Part shown: one piece after another, positions 36,868 to 44,634 of the stretch
How positions within the stretch are numbered: position 1 is the first letter of the stretch
Layout of the letters: each line of letters begins with the position of its first letter
NCBI RefSeq assembly: GCF_001704275.1
Contig: NZ_CP011533.1
Span: forward strand, 8,308,001-8,372,000
DNA from: Streptomyces noursei ATCC 11455
GTDB lineage: Bacteria; Actinomycetota; Actinomycetes; Streptomycetales; Streptomycetaceae
Direction: 5' to 3'
Length of the DNA stretch: 64,000 nucleotides
Notes under the pieces: model-generated
Seen by the model: only the letters and a program-made list of their open reading frames with translations
Databases searched by the model: none
Told to the model about the DNA's origin: nothing
Made by a program: the position numbers and the translations under genes

Positions 36868-37229
36868 GGATACGAAGCGTAATTCGCCAGGCGCGCAAAG
36901 TGCTCGTCGGGGCGTCGCGCTGCGGGCACGCGGGACCGGCCAGGACGCCCGGATTCCGTTGCTGCCGGGCGCCCGCGGGATGCGACGCGGCCCGATTCCG
37001 CGCAGGCCGCCTTCCGCGTCGACGATCACCACATCGGGTGAAGCCCCGCCCCCCGACCCGGCCAACGGTCGGTCCGGGAAAGGGAAGTCGTCCGCCGCAC
37101 GTGCGGCGGATCGGCGTCGGCGAGCGGCAGGTCGCACCGACCCGACTGGCGGAGGCCGGATCTTACGGAGTCATGACGTGCTCGTCGTGGCGCGCGCCGG
37201 ATCGAGGTGGCGCGCCTAGCGTGATCGGC
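36868..37229. other. divergent intergenic region
   Basis: About 360 bp between the Cys/His protein and the epimerase fusion. The open frame continuing upstream of 37230 shows no ribosome site or family similarity, so I treat it as non-coding. It must contain promoters for both directions; I could not assign them with confidence. Confidence 0.45.
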
Positions 37230-39062
37230 ATGCGAGTACTGGTTACCGGTGGCGCCGGATTCATCGGGGCGCAGGTCGTCGAGGCGCTCCTCGCGCGTGG
37301 CCATGAGCCCGTCGTGTTCGACGCGCTGCTGCCCTCGGTCCATCCCGAGCCCCCACCGCCCCGCCCCGGAGTCCACCGGATCGTCGGCGACGTACGCGAT
37401 CGGGCGGCCGTCGAGGCGGGCCTGGTCGGCGTCGACGCGGTCTGCCACCAGGCGGCGATGGTCGGCCTCGGCAAGGACTTCGCGGACGCGCCCGACTACG
37501 TGGGCTCCAACGACCTGGGCACGGCGGTGCTGCTGGCGGCCATGGCCGCGGCGGAGGTGCGCCAGTTGGTGCTCGCCGGATCGATGGTGGTCTACGGGGA
37601 GGGCCGCTACAGCTGCCCGTCGCACGGCACGGTGCGGCCGGGGCCGCGCGCGGTCGACGCGCTGGAGGCCGGGCGGTTCGAGCCGGGCTGCCCGCGCTGC
37701 GACGCCCCGTTGCTGCCCGGCCTGGTCCATGAGGACGCGCCCGTCGACCCGCGCAATGTGTACGCGGCGACGAAGCTCGCCCAGGAGCACCTCGCCGCCT
37801 CCTGGGCCCGCGCCACCGGCGGTCGGGCCACCGTGCTGCGCTACCACAACGTCTACGGGCCGGGCATGCCGCGCGACACCCCGTACGCGGGGGTGGCCTC
37901 GTTCTTCCGCTCGGCGCTGGCCCGCGGCGAGTCGCCCACCGTCTACGAGGACGGCAGCCAGCGGCGGGACTTCGTCCACGTCCGGGACATCGCGGCGGCC
38001 AACACGGTGGCGCTGGAGGCCCTCGCGGACCGCGCGGCCGGCACCCTGACCGCCTACAACACGGGCAGCGGACAACCGCACACCGTCGGCGAGATGGCCC
38101 GCACGCTGGCCGAGGCGTACGGCGGGCCGGAGCCGGTGGTGACGGGGGAGTACCGGCTGGGCGACGTCCGGCACATCACCGCCTCGTCCCGGCGGATCGC
38201 CGACGAGCTGGGGTGGCGCGCGGAGACCGGATTCGCCGAAGGCATGGCGGAGTTCGCGCGGGAAGGCATGCGGGAGGGCGCTCGGCAGGGGACGCGGGAA
38301 GGGAGCGGGACGGACGCGATCGACCCCGGCGCGCGTCCCGCGGCGGAGCCCGGGCGCGGCAGGAACCGCCCCGCCCCGGTGGACGTCGTGCTGCCCTGCC
38401 TGGACGAGGCCGGCGCGCTGCCGTGGGTGCTGGCGCGCATCCCGGACGGTTGGCGGGCCATCGTCGTGGACAACGGCTCGACCGACGGCTCGGCCGAGAT
38501 CGCCCGCGGTCTCGGCGCCACCGTCGTCCACGAACCGCGTCGCGGCTTCGGTGCCGCCTGCCATGCCGGACTGCTCGCCGCCGAGGCGGACATCGTCTGC
38601 TTCTGCGACTGCGACGCCTCGCTCGACCCGGCGCTGCTCGAACCGTTCGTCCGCGCCGTGCGGGACGGGGAGAGCGATCTGGTGCTGGGCCGCCGCCGGC
38701 CGCAGGGCCGCGGAGCCTGGCCGCCGCACGCCCGGGCCGGGAACCTCGTCCTGGCGCAGATGCTGCGCCGGCGTACCGGGCTGCGGCTGCACGACCTCGG
38801 TCCGCTGCGCGCCGCCCGCCGCGCCGCGCTGCTCGGCCTGGACCTGACGGACCGCCGCAGCGGCTATCCGCTGCAGATGGTCGTCCGGGCCGCCGACGCC
38901 GGCTGGCGGGTCGCTGAGCGGGACGTGCCCTACCGGCCGCGCACCGGCCACTCGAAGGTCACCGGCACCTGGCGCGGCACCTGGCACGCGGTCCGCGACA
39001 TGCGAAGCGTCCTCAACCAGCCGCGGTTGACGGCCCCGGTACCCGAGACGGTGACGCGATGA
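37230..39062 (+). CDS. NAD-dependent sugar epimerase fused to family 2 glycosyltransferase
   Basis: 610 residues. Residues 1-330 are an extended SDR of the UDP-glucose 4-epimerase/dehydratase type, with TGGAGFIGAQV at the N-terminus and YAATK as the catalytic pair. Four cysteines in an insertion (CPSHG and CPRCDAP) could bind zinc. After an Arg/Glu-rich linker, residues about 375-610 are a GT-A fold GT2 domain with DVVLPCLDEAGALP, VVDNGSTDGS and the DCDASLD metal-binding site, similar to dolichol-phosphate mannose synthases. It probably makes and transfers one sugar to a lipid carrier. Its stop overlaps the next start by ATGA. Confidence 0.85.
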   Translation: MRVLVTGGAGFIGAQVVEALLARGHEPVVFDALLPSVHPEPPPPRPGVHRIVGDVRDRAAVEAGLVGVDAVCHQAAMVGLGKDFADAPDYVGSNDLGTAVLLAAMAAAEVRQLVLAGSMVVYGEGRYSCPSHGTVRPGPRAVDALEAGRFEPGCPRCDAPLLPGLVHEDAPVDPRNVYAATKLAQEHLAASWARATGGRATVLRYHNVYGPGMPRDTPYAGVASFFRSALARGESPTVYEDGSQRRDFVHVRDIAAANTVALEALADRAAGTLTAYNTGSGQPHTVGEMARTLAEAYGGPEPVVTGEYRLGDVRHITASSRRIADELGWRAETGFAEGMAEFAREGMREGARQGTREGSGTDAIDPGARPAAEPGRGRNRPAPVDVVLPCLDEAGALPWVLARIPDGWRAIVVDNGSTDGSAEIARGLGATVVHEPRRGFGAACHAGLLAAEADIVCFCDCDASLDPALLEPFVRAVRDGESDLVLGRRRPQGRGAWPPHARAGNLVLAQMLRRRTGLRLHDLGPLRAARRAALLGLDLTDRRSGYPLQMVVRAADAGWRVAERDVPYRPRTGHSKVTGTWRGTWHAVRDMRSVLNQPRLTAPVPETVTR

Positions 39063-39754
39063 CCCGCCCGACCGCACCGGCGGCTCCGACCGGGCCGAGC
39101 CCGCTGACCGGCCCGACCGGGCCGACGACGATCCTGGTCATCGCGAAGGAACCGGTGCCCGGACGGGTCAAGACCCGCCTGACCCCGCCCTACACCCCCG
39201 ACGAAGCCGCCCAGTTGGCGGAGGCGGCGCTGTGCGACACGCTCCGGGCCGTCGGCGCGATGCCCGCCCGACGGCGGGTGGTGGTCCTCGACGGCCGGCC
39301 GGGCACCTGGTTGTCGCCCGGCTTCGACATCCGGCCGCAGAGCACCGGCGGCCTCGACGAGCGGCTGGCCGCGGCCTTCGCGGACAGCGCCGGACCGACG
39401 CTGCTCATCGGCATGGACACCCCCCAGGTCACGCCGCAACTCCTCGCCCCCGCACTGGACATCGGTGCCTGGGACGACTGTGATGCCTGGTTCGGGGCGG
39501 CCGAGGACGGCGGATTCTGGGCGCTCGGCCTGGCCGCGCCCGAGCCCGGACTGCTGCGCGGCGTCCCCATGTCCACCGACCACACCGGCGCCGCGCAGCG
39601 CGCCAGGCTGATCGCCGCCGGCCTGCGGGTGCGGGACCTGCCGCCGCTGCGCGACGTCGACACCGCTAAGGACGCCGAACGCGTGGCGGACGCCGCTCCC
39701 GGCGGCCGGTTCGCCGCCACCCTGGCCCGGCTGCGACCGGCGGGCGGCCGGTGA
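39059..39754 (+). CDS. DUF2064 / TIGR04282-type glycosyltransferase-like protein
   Basis: 231 residues. The nucleotide-binding start TTILVIAKEPVPGRVKTRL (near residue 22) and the GMDTPQVTP and AAEDGGFWALGL segments mark the DUF2064 family, which has a nucleotidyltransferase/GT-A-like fold. The N-terminal 20 residues are Thr/Pro-rich. It overlaps its upstream neighbour by ATGA and its downstream neighbour by GTGA, so the three genes are one translational unit. It may activate or transfer a sugar in the same pathway. Confidence 0.83.
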   Translation: MTRPTAPAAPTGPSPLTGPTGPTTILVIAKEPVPGRVKTRLTPPYTPDEAAQLAEAALCDTLRAVGAMPARRRVVVLDGRPGTWLSPGFDIRPQSTGGLDERLAAAFADSAGPTLLIGMDTPQVTPQLLAPALDIGAWDDCDAWFGAAEDGGFWALGLAAPEPGLLRGVPMSTDHTGAAQRARLIAAGLRVRDLPPLRDVDTAKDAERVADAAPGGRFAATLARLRPAGGR

Positions 39755-41208
39755 CCCCCCGCCCCGTCCGCCAGGACCGCGGATGCACGGGCCGGGACGG
39801 CGAGCCGGCCGGTCCGGCCGCCCACGGCGCCGCGGCGACCACGCCCGCGCGGAAACGGGCGGGGCGCCGCGATCTGTGGGCGGTGGCGGCCGCGGTGGTC
39901 CTGTTCGCCCTCGCGGTGGTCGTCGGGAACGTCGTCAACCGGACCGTCTACGGGACCGAGGGGATCCTGCGACTCGGCTGGCCCCCGGTGTACGCGTCGT
40001 GGCTGCCGCACGTGGGCCCCGGGACCCCGGCCGCGCTCGTGGTGGCCGTACTCGTGGTGGGCCACGGCCCGCGGATCGCGCGGCGTCTGCGGTGGCGGGC
40101 GCTGGTGCCGGCCGTATGGGGCGCGTCGATGGCCTGGACATGGTCGTTGGCGCTCGTGGACGGCTGGCAGCGGGGGGTCGCCGGACGGCTCACCAGCAGC
40201 ATGGAGTACCTGCGGTCGGTCGCCGACGTGCACGACGTGCCCGCCTTCCTGCGGGACTTCACCCAGCACATCCTGGCCGACTCGCCGCACAACTGGCCCG
40301 CGCACGTGGCGGGACACCCGCCCGGCGCGCTGCTGACGTTCGTCGGCCTGGACCGGATCGGACTGGGCGGCGGTGCCTGGGCGGCGGCCTGGTGCATCAC
40401 CATCGGGTCGTCCGGCGCGGTCGCGGTCATGGTGACGGTACGGGCGCTGTGCGGCGAGCGCCCGGCCCGGCTGGCAGCCCCGTTCCTGGCACTGGCCCCC
40501 GCGGCGGTGTGGATCGGCGTCAGTGCCGACGGCTACTTCGCCGGCGTGTCCGCCTGGGCCATCGCCCTGCTCGCACTGGCGGCCACCCGCACCACCAGGG
40601 CGCCCCGCCTGGCCGCCCTGGGCGCCGGGCTGCTGCTGGGGCTCACCTGGTACCTCTCCTACGGCCTGACCGTCCTGGCGGTGCTGGGTGTCGCCGTGCT
40701 GCTCCTGGCCCGCTCGGCCCGTCCGCTGCCGTACGTGCTGGCGGGAGCCGTGCCGTGGGTGGTGGCCTTCACCGCCCTGGGGTTCTGGTGGCCCGAGGGG
40801 TACGCCACCCTCGTCGAGCGGTACTACCAGGGCGCCGCGAAGGTGCGCCCGTACGCCTACTTCGTCTGGGCCAACCTGGCTGCCCAGGTCGTGACGGTGG
40901 GTCTCGCGACGGTCGCGGGGCTGGGCCGTGCGGTCGGTCGGCTGTTCCCTGCCGTGCGGGGGATGCGGCGCGTGGCGCCGCGCGGGCGTGGCGCGCTGTC
41001 CGTACTGGTCGGAGCGGCGTTGTGCGTGATGCTCCTCGCCGACGTGTCCGGCATGAGCAAGGCGGAGACCGAACGCATCTGGCTGCCCTTCGCCCTCTGG
41101 CTGCTGCCGGCCTGCGCGCTGCTGCCGCGCCGGACGCACGGCTGGTGGCTGGCCGCGCAGGCCGTCCTCGCGCTGCTGGTCAACCACCTTCTGCTGACCG
41201 GCTGGTGA
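39751..41208 (+). CDS. integral membrane glycosyltransferase-like protein
   Basis: 485 residues with about 11-12 hydrophobic helices. It has a large first extracytoplasmic loop (GWPPVYASWLPHVG and a following HNWPAHVAGHPPGA) and a short C-terminal loop. The topology and the HPPG-containing loop recall GT-C enzymes that use lipid-linked sugars outside the membrane. It is coupled to the DUF2064 gene by GTGA overlap. It is therefore the likely outer-face transferase for the sugar made by the fusion protein. The exact GT family is uncertain. Confidence 0.78.
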   Translation: MTPRPVRQDRGCTGRDGEPAGPAAHGAAATTPARKRAGRRDLWAVAAAVVLFALAVVVGNVVNRTVYGTEGILRLGWPPVYASWLPHVGPGTPAALVVAVLVVGHGPRIARRLRWRALVPAVWGASMAWTWSLALVDGWQRGVAGRLTSSMEYLRSVADVHDVPAFLRDFTQHILADSPHNWPAHVAGHPPGALLTFVGLDRIGLGGGAWAAAWCITIGSSGAVAVMVTVRALCGERPARLAAPFLALAPAAVWIGVSADGYFAGVSAWAIALLALAATRTTRAPRLAALGAGLLLGLTWYLSYGLTVLAVLGVAVLLLARSARPLPYVLAGAVPWVVAFTALGFWWPEGYATLVERYYQGAAKVRPYAYFVWANLAAQVVTVGLATVAGLGRAVGRLFPAVRGMRRVAPRGRGALSVLVGAALCVMLLADVSGMSKAETERIWLPFALWLLPACALLPRRTHGWWLAAQAVLALLVNHLLLTGW

Positions 41209-41244
41209 CGACCGCCCGCCGAGGGACGACCGTCGTGCGCCGTC

Positions 41245-41961
41245 CTAGCTGCCGGCCGGTGCCGGGCCGCGGTCGGAGCCGGCGCCTCGACGGTGCCGCA
41301 GTGCGAGGAAGTGGCGGTCGTCGAGCGTCCAGTGGTCACCGGTCCGCCAGCCGGTGACCGCCGCCTCACGGCGCAGCGCGGCGAGGCCGACACGGGCCCA
41401 GGGGAACGGGCTGCCCAGGTGGCCGCGGCCGTCGTCGAACCGCACGTTCAGCCGCTCGTCGACGTCCTGCCGAGCCGCTTCCACCAGCAGGGTTCCGTCG
41501 GGCGCCACCAGAGAACCGATGCGCGCCAGCAGTGCCCGCGGATCGCCGCCGATGCCGATGTTGCCGTCCATGAGCAGGGCGGTGTTCCAGAGTCCTTCGC
41601 CCGGAAGCCTGTCGAAGACGGACCGGCACAGCGCGATGCCCCCGGTGTGCTCGGTCCGCGCGACGGCCGCGTCGCTGATGTCGATGCCGAGCACGACGTG
41701 GCCGCGTGCCCGGAGGGCGCTGACCAACCGCCCCGGACCGCAGCCGATGTCCAGGACCGCCCCCTGGCAGCGCCGCAGGACGCTGAGGTCGGCGGGGTCC
41801 GGTGCGGAACACCAGCGGTCCACCTCGGACAGCAGGATCCCCCCGTCCGTACAGCGCATGTACAGGGGGCCGCGGCCCTTCGCGAGCGCGCGGGCATAGG
41901 GGTCCTCGTGCCGGGCGCGGGGGCCCGCGCCGGGCTCAGGCGCCTGTTCGTCGGTGCTCAT
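41245..41961 (-). CDS. class I SAM-dependent methyltransferase
   Basis: 238 residues. The SAM-binding motif LDIGCGPGRLVSAL is near residue 70, followed by the acidic GIDIS strand end. The LMDGNIGIGGDP segment and a C-terminal WTLDDRHFLALR are also seen. The ATG at 41961 replaces a longer frame. It lies 84 bp downstream of the small membrane protein gene in the oxidoreductase operon. It may methylate the same glycan or lipid; the acceptor is unknown. Confidence 0.85.
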   Translation of the reverse strand: MSTDEQAPEPGAGPRARHEDPYARALAKGRGPLYMRCTDGGILLSEVDRWCSAPDPADLSVLRRCQGAVLDIGCGPGRLVSALRARGHVVLGIDISDAAVARTEHTGGIALCRSVFDRLPGEGLWNTALLMDGNIGIGGDPRALLARIGSLVAPDGTLLVEAARQDVDERLNVRFDDGRGHLGSPFPWARVGLAALRREAAVTGWRTGDHWTLDDRHFLALRHRRGAGSDRGPAPAGS

Positions 41962-42045
41962 CGGACGGGGTGCCTTTCGGCGTGTGCGGTTCCGGTCCGG
42001 GAACCGTCCTCGTTCCACGGTGGCGGCCGGCACGTTCGGGGCGAT

Positions 42046-42576
42046 TCATCTGCCGACTCGGTCCCGGCGCGGGCGAGCCCGCCACATGGTGACCAGCAGG
42101 CATGCGGCGGAGGCCGCGAAGAGAACGGCGGTGATCAGCAGCCAGCGCCCCCAGAAGACGTCGGCGGGCAGGCCGGTGTAGGCGGTGAAGCCCGGGACCC
42201 GGCCGAGGACGAGCGGGTACCAGACCAGGAGCAGTAGAAGGGCCACGAAGGCGGGTACCCGGATGTAGTTGACGCGGCCGGTCACCGGGCGGGTGCCGCC
42301 CGCGGTGTCCCGGCTCCGGGGCTTTCGGCCCCGGTGGCCACGGAACAGGCGTTGTACCAGGCGGTCGGTGACGGTGTAGAGCGGGAGGAGGACCAGATCG
42401 TGCAGGAGCGCGGCACCGACGAACCAGATGACGATGCCGAGCGTGTCCCCGCGCAGCAGCCGGAGCCCGGCGTAGCAGGTCAGCGCGAAGGAGCACAGGA
42501 CCAGGACGAGGTGTGCGAGGGAGCCGCCGTAGTGCGCGCGGATGCCCTCTGCCGGACCCTTTGCCCGGCCCCTCAC
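42046..42576 (-). CDS. small integral membrane protein
   Basis: 176 residues with four predicted membrane helices. Two come first (LVLVLCSFALTCYAGLRLL, then a VIWFVGAALLHDLVLLPLYT segment), then a basic loop, then two more (VPAFVALLLLLVWYPLVLG and WLLITAVLFAASAACLLVTM). The GTG start overlaps the stop of the molybdopterin oxidoreductase by GTGA, so the two are coupled. It may be an electron-transfer or anchoring partner. No heme-ligand pattern is obvious. Confidence 0.8.
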   Translation of the reverse strand: MRGRAKGPAEGIRAHYGGSLAHLVLVLCSFALTCYAGLRLLRGDTLGIVIWFVGAALLHDLVLLPLYTVTDRLVQRLFRGHRGRKPRSRDTAGGTRPVTGRVNYIRVPAFVALLLLLVWYPLVLGRVPGFTAYTGLPADVFWGRWLLITAVLFAASAACLLVTMWRARPRRDRVGR

Positions 42577-44159
42577 CGTGGCGCTCCGAAGGTGAGGCGG
42601 GTGACCCATTTGGTGTTGTGCACACCGGGGTTGGCGGGGACGATGATCCGCGCCGGATAGCCGTGGTCGACGGAGAGGTCCGCACCGTTGACCCGCAGCG
42701 CCAGCAGTGCCCTGGGGTCGCGGACCTGGTTGTCGCGCAGATGGGCGGAGTTGAAGGATCCGGAACGCTGGGCGGACTCGACGAAGACACCGGGTGGGCT
42801 CTCCCGCAGTCCGACCAGGGCCGCCAGGTCCTGCAGCCGCACGCCGCTCCAGATCTGGTCGTCGGTGGACCAGCCTTCCACACAGGCGATCGGCAGGGCG
42901 GCCATGTGTTGCGGCAGGGCCAGTACCTGCTCCCGGGTGAAGCGCCGTTCCTGGCCGGGACCGCGTACGACGAGGCGCCAGTCGGGACCGATGTCGCGGG
43001 CGCGGATACCGACCGCCGCGGCGGTCTTGTTGATCTGGAAGCCGTTGGGCCCCGTGCCCGGTTCCCGCCCGTGCGGCGCCAGCAGCGCGGTCCTGCGGAG
43101 GGCCCCGCCGATGCTCTGACCCGCCGTCACGACGAGGAGCACCAGCGACCCCGCGCCCACCATGCCGAGCGCGCCGCGCCGGGACATCGTGGGCGGTGCG
43201 GGGTCGGGGGTCACCAGACCGGTGTCGTCCGGCGGTTCGGGCCGGGTACGGGCGGTGGGGGTACGCAGCTCGGTGCGCCAGCGGCGGCTGCGCAACGCCG
43301 TTGTCATGGTGGGGATGCGGAAGACGACGTGGACGACGAAGGCGCCGATGAAGACCCAGGCACCGTAGAAGTGCAGGGGGTAGAAGGACCCGGGGAAGAT
43401 GTAGTGCAACTGGATGTTGAGCACGCCCGTGACGAACTCGAACAGCACGCCGCCCACGAGCAGCAGCAGCGAGAGCCGTTCCAACGCGTGGCGCGGTGAC
43501 CGCAGCGGTGGCCAGGCGAACAGCTTCGGGATGACCGACCAGAGCTTCGCCAGCAGCACGGGGATGAGCACCACGCCCAGGGTGACGTGGACTCCCTGGG
43601 TGAGGCGGTAGAGCCAGTAGGGCCGGGTCGGCCAGGGGAAGAGGTAGAAGCCCAGCCAGCCCTTGTCCGGTGTGTGGTCGTTGCCCGGTGCCAGGTTCGG
43701 GTTGTACGCGGCGTACGACAGCAGTCCGGTGACGAACAGCACGGTGATGCCGAGGAGCAGGACCAGTCCGAACACCGAGGTCAGCCACGGCCCCCGCAGC
43801 GGGCTGCGCCAGAAACCCGGACGGGCGGGGCCCGGTGGCGGAGAACTCCACCGTGCGGTCGGCCGACCGGGAGCGCCGGCGGGCCGCTGCGCGGGAGTCG
43901 CCTGCGCAGACTCCGGGGGACGGCCCGCGGGGCTACCGGCGGGGCGCTTCACCGCTCCGGCTCGTGGTGGCGGACCGCTCCCCTTCTGTTTCTGTCGGTC
44001 CGCATCGGGCCGGTCCTTCCCCTCCTGCCCGTCCGCATCGGGCCGGCCCTTCCCCGCCTGCCCGCCCCGCTCCGACGGGCTGTCGCCGGCGTTGCCGTCC
44101 GGCGTGTGGGGCTCGGGGCGGCGCGGCTCTTCGCCACGGTCACTACCGTCCACGTCCAT
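42573..44159 (-). CDS. membrane-anchored molybdopterin oxidoreductase (sulfite-oxidase fold)
   Basis: 528 residues. A Pro/Gly/Lys-rich cytoplasmic stretch of about 100 residues is followed by a cytochrome b561-like membrane part of about four helices. A second hydrophobic segment with MSRRGALGMVGAG looks like a Tat-type signal and leads into a Moco domain. There the cysteine in ACVEGWS is the expected molybdenum ligand, and the VNGADLSVDHGYPARIIVPANPG stretch fits the family. The domain should face outside. The ATG at 44159 lies very close to GGAAGG; a GTG two codons later is better spaced. Likely an extracytoplasmic redox step on a surface molecule, with electrons passed through the b-type domain. 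Confidence 0.85.
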   Translation of the reverse strand: MDVDGSDRGEEPRRPEPHTPDGNAGDSPSERGGQAGKGRPDADGQEGKDRPDADRQKQKGSGPPPRAGAVKRPAGSPAGRPPESAQATPAQRPAGAPGRPTARWSSPPPGPARPGFWRSPLRGPWLTSVFGLVLLLGITVLFVTGLLSYAAYNPNLAPGNDHTPDKGWLGFYLFPWPTRPYWLYRLTQGVHVTLGVVLIPVLLAKLWSVIPKLFAWPPLRSPRHALERLSLLLLVGGVLFEFVTGVLNIQLHYIFPGSFYPLHFYGAWVFIGAFVVHVVFRIPTMTTALRSRRWRTELRTPTARTRPEPPDDTGLVTPDPAPPTMSRRGALGMVGAGSLVLLVVTAGQSIGGALRRTALLAPHGREPGTGPNGFQINKTAAAVGIRARDIGPDWRLVVRGPGQERRFTREQVLALPQHMAALPIACVEGWSTDDQIWSGVRLQDLAALVGLRESPPGVFVESAQRSGSFNSAHLRDNQVRDPRALLALRVNGADLSVDHGYPARIIVPANPGVHNTKWVTRLTFGAPR

Positions 44160-44634
44160 CCCTTCCGGCGGCCAGCGCACCGTGACCGCCACGCACAACC
44201 ACCGTATGCGGCATATCGGTCGCAACACGCCCAAGGTGATCATTTGTGAACCCTTTCGGCTTTGCGGCCGCGAGGGTGGGGGCGGTCCCGGGGCCGTCAC
44301 CGCCGCCCGCCGGCCCTTCGGCGGCCGCGGCTCCGACGGGGGGCGACGACGATTCGGGTCCGACCGTCGACCGCGACGCGCCGGGCCTGGACGCGCTGCG
44401 CGTCCGGAGCGATCGGCGCAAGGGGGGCGATATCGGGGCGCGCCGCGTGGCCCGCACCGCCCACGGTCAAGGAGCGCACCGCCGAGGCCGGGGCCGTATC
44501 CGCATCATCTCCGCATCTCCGCATCATCGGCCGCGCGCTCTGTTCGGTTTTGCTGCACTTCCTCCAGAATTGGGGTCGGATGGTGTCGAACGCTCTAGTG
44601 ATTTGCATAGTGTCGGGAGCAGTTCGATGCGGGG
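44160..44634. other. divergent intergenic region with TCCGCAT repeats
   Basis: About 475 bp between the oxidoreductase and the NRPS. Three copies of TCCGCATC start at 44499, 44510 and 44518 (spacing 11 and 8). A moderately AT-rich stretch at 44595-44612 may hold the NRPS promoter. I see no gene. Confidence 0.45.

Noticed and set aside
36900..37229. N-terminal extension of the epimerase fusion
   Set aside because: The Rossmann motif begins at the methionine at 37230; upstream residues show no domain and no ribosome site.
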